Of a DNA stretch of 64,000 bases, positions 61,088 through 64,000 are shown one piece after another; position 1 is the first letter of the stretch, and each line of letters starts with the position of its first letter. The position numbers and the translations under genes were made by a program. Below the pieces are notes generated by a model. The model saw only the letters and a list, made by a program, of their open reading frames with translations. It searched no databases and was not told the DNA's origin. The DNA is from Euptelea pleiosperma (taxonomy: Eukaryota > Streptophyta > Magnoliopsida > Ranunculales > Eupteleaceae): positions 35,571,289 through 35,635,288 of the forward strand of contig CM068547.1 in assembly GCA_035048495.1 (NCBI GenBank), in the 5' to 3' direction.

Positions 61088-64000
61088 GAGGTCCGGTTGC
61101 GAAAATGTCACAAGTTATAGCCTTCGGAATATAACACACAAACTGAGTCCAATTTGAGACGTTGATGCATGGATGGAGCTAACTTGTTTCGACGGTCCCT
61201 AATCATGTTCCAACACTTAAAATCTGTTGAAACAATAGTAATGGAAGAGTTGGAGTCCAATTACGAGGTCTGGTTGCGAAAAATTCACAAGTTATAAGCT
61301 TCGGAACGTAACACACAAACTGAGTCCAATTTGAGACGTTGACGCACGGATGGAGCTAACTAGTTTCGACTGTCACGAATCTTGTTCCAACACTTCAAAT
61401 GTGTTGAAACAATAGTAATGGAAGAGTTTGAGTCCAATTACGAGATCCGGTTGCGTAAAAGTCACAAGTTATGGGCTTCGGAAGGTAATACACAAACTGA
61501 GTCCAATTTGAGACGTTGACGCACGGATGGAGCAAACTTCTTTCGACTGTCAAGAATCTTGTCCCAACACTGCAAATGTGTTGAAACAATAGTAATGGAA
61601 GAGTTTGAGTCCAAAATAAGAGGTCTGGTTGCGAAAATGTCACAAGTTATAGCCTTCGGAATATAACACACAAACTGAGTCCAATTTGAGACGTTGACGC
61701 ATGTATAGAGCTAACTTGTTTCGACGGTCCCAAATCATGTTCCAACACTTAAAATCTGTTGAAAAAATAGTAATGGAAGAGTTAGAGTCCAATTACGAGG
61801 TGTGGTTGCGAAAAATTCACAGGTTATAAGCTTCGGAACGTAACACACAAACTGAGTCCAATTTGAGACGTTGACGCACGGATGGAGCTAACTTGTTTCG
61901 ACTGTCACGATTCTTGATCCAATAATTCAAATGTGTTGAAACAATGGTAATGGAAGAGATTTAGGCCAATTACGAGTTCCGATTGCGAAAAAGTCACAAG
62001 TTATAGGCTTCGGAATGTAACACACAAACTGAGTCCAATTTGAGACGTTGATGCACGGATTGAGCTAACTTGTTTCGACTGTCAAGAATCTTGTTCGAAC
62101 ACATCAAATGTGTTGAAACAATGGTAATGGAAGAGATTTAGGCCAATTACGAGGTCCGATTGCGAAAAAGTCACAAGTTATAGGCTTCGGAACGTAACTC
62201 ACAAACTGAGTCCAATTTGAGACGTTGATGCACGGATGGAGCTAACTTGTTTCGACTGTCAAGAATCTTGTTCCAACACATCAAATGTGTTGAAACAATA
62301 GTAATGGAAGAGTTTGAGTCCAAAATAAGAGGTCTGGTTGCGAAAATGTCACAAGTTATAGCCTTCGGAATATAACACACAAACTGAGTCCAATTTGAGA
62401 CGTTGACGCATGGATGGAGCTAACTTGTTTCGACGGTCCCAAATCATGTTCCAACACTTAAAATCTGTTGAAAAAATAGTAATGGAAGAGTTAGAGTCCA
62501 ATTACGAGGTGTGGTTGCGAAAAATTCACAAGTTATAAGCTTCGGAACGTAACACACAAACTGAGTCCATTTTGAGACGTTGACGCACGGATGGAGCTAA
62601 CTTGTTTCGACTGTCACGATTCTTGATCCAACAATTCAAATGTGTTGAAACAATGGTAATGGAAGAGATTTAGGCCAATTACGAGGTCCGATTGCGAAAA
62701 AGTCACAAGTTATAGGCTTCGGAATGTAACACACAAACTGAGTCCAATTTGAGACGTTGATGCACGGATTGAGCTAACTTGTTTCGACTGTCAAGAATCT
62801 TGTTCCAACACATCAAATGTGTTTAAACAATAGTAATGGATGAGTTTGAGTCCAATTACGAGGTCCGGTTGCGAAAATGTCACAAGTTATAGCCTTCGGA
62901 ATATAACACACAAACTGAGTCCAATTTGAGACGTTGACGCATGGATGGAGCTAACTTCTTTCGACGGTCCCAAATCATGTTCCAACACTTAAAATCTGTT
63001 TAAACAATAGTAATTGAAGAGTTGGAGTCCAATTACGAGGTGTGGTTGCGAAAAATTCACAAGTTATAAGCTTCGGAACGTAACACACAAACTGAGTCCA
63101 ATTTGAGACGTTGATGCACGGATGGAGCTAACTTGTTTCGACTGTCAAGAATCTTGTTCCAACACATCAAATGTGTTGAAACAATAGTAATGGAAGAGTT
63201 TGAGTCCAAAATAAGAGGTCTGGTTGCGAAAATGTCACAAGTTATAGCCTTCGGAATATAACACACAAACTGAGTCCAATTTGAGACGTTGACGCATGGA
63301 TGGAGCTAACTTGTTTCGACGGTCCCAAATCATGTTCCAACACTTAAAATCTGTTGAAAAAATAGTAATGGAAGAGTTAGAGTCCAATTACGAGGTGTGG
63401 TTGCGAAAAATTCACAAGTTATAAGCTTCGGAACGTAACACACAAACTGAGTCCAATTTGAAACGTTGACGCACGGATGGAGCTAACTTGTTTCGACTGT
63501 CACGATTCTTGATCCAACAATTCAAATGTGTTGAAACAATGGTAATGGAAGAGATTTAGGCCAATTACGAGTTCCGATTGCGAAAAAGTCACAAGTTATA
63601 GGCTTCGGAATGTAACACACAAACTGAGTCCAATTTGAGACGTTGATGCACGGATTGAGCTAACTTGTTTTGACTGTCAAGAATCTTGTTCGAACACATC
63701 AAATGTGTTGAAACAATAGTAATGGAAGAGTTTGAGTCCAATTACATGGTCCGATTGCTAAAAGCCCTTAAGTTATAGGCTTCGGAATGTAACAAACGAA
63801 CTGAGTCCAATTTGAGACGTTGACGCACGGATAGAGCTAACTTATTTCGACGGTCCCAAATCATGTTCCAACGATTAAAATCTGTTGAAACAATTGTAAT
63901 GGAAGAGTTTGAGTCAAATTACGAGCTCTGGTTGCGAAAACGTCACAAGTTATAGGCTTTGGAATGTAACACACAAACTGAGTCCAATTAGAGACATTGA

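Larger units (their letters stand above)
31053..64000. repeat. Satellite array, right segment (~177-bp monomers)
   Basis: This is the same satellite in the same orientation and phase as the left segment, resuming directly after the solo LTR and continuing beyond the right window edge. It holds about 186 monomers. The same subtypes occur (the AAAATAAGAGG type, the GATTTAGGCC type, the GCTAAAAGCCC type and others), arranged in blocks several of which are tandem or dispersed duplicates of other blocks in the window. Only small indels break the period: 8-bp deletions in two C monomers, and single-base indels such as those near 31527, 55803, 56249 and 59489. No gene or RNA gene is visible. Confidence 0.97.

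Overview
The window is one continuous tandem satellite array interrupted once by a nested retrotransposon LTR. I see no protein-coding gene, tRNA or rRNA. The array fills 1-28506 and 31053-64000 and runs off both ends. Its monomer is about 177 bp (most units are exactly 177, one subtype is 178), giving roughly 345-350 monomers. This organisation, together with an LTR carrying plant-style promoter motifs (TGGGCY/site II elements, a CACGTG G-box, a telo-box-like AACCCTAA), points to a flowering-plant nuclear chromosome. A centromeric or pericentromeric location is plausible but is not proven by sequence alone. I cannot name the species.

Array structure. The monomers fall into about a dozen recognisable subtypes, which I label A, B, B', B'', C, D, E, F, G, H, I, C2, D2 and a D/A chimera. 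They are arranged in higher-order repeats (HORs) rather than as a homogeneous array. The basic unit is five monomers, A-B''-E-F-B', with a period of 886-890 bp. It is most regular at 20.9-28.5 kb, where there are also traces of a three-unit super-repeat of about 2.66 kb. Elsewhere blocks containing C-D, C2-D2 and G-H-I are mixed in. Much of the array arose by segmental tandem duplication in register with the monomer: 4250 bp (about 12.16-20.66 kb), 3546 bp (about 38.6-45.7 kb, nearly identical copies), 5848 bp (about 49.4-61.1 kb), 346 bp (47.7-48.4 kb) and 531 bp (23.7-24.8 kb). In addition, about 8.25-16.46 kb is paralogous to about 28.1-39.04 kb.

Insert. Positions 28507-31052 (2546 bp) form a clean solo LTR: it has 5'-TGA...TCA-3' ends and a perfect 5-bp target-site duplication (TTGAT), and it interrupts an A monomer after its 11th base. 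The paralogous monomer near 8.65 kb retains the empty site. Inside the LTR are a TATA box, a cluster of site II motifs, a 26-bp perfect palindrome just upstream of the TATA box, a second long inverted repeat, a 34-base poly(A) run, a C/T-rich leader and a polyadenylation signal. No gag, pol or primer-binding site is present.

The many minus-strand open frames of 60-118 codons in the satellite are by-products of a period divisible by three and are not annotated as genes. The most biologically suggestive feature is a short dyad (hairpin-forming) motif in most monomers of an array that lacks a recognisable CENP-B box.
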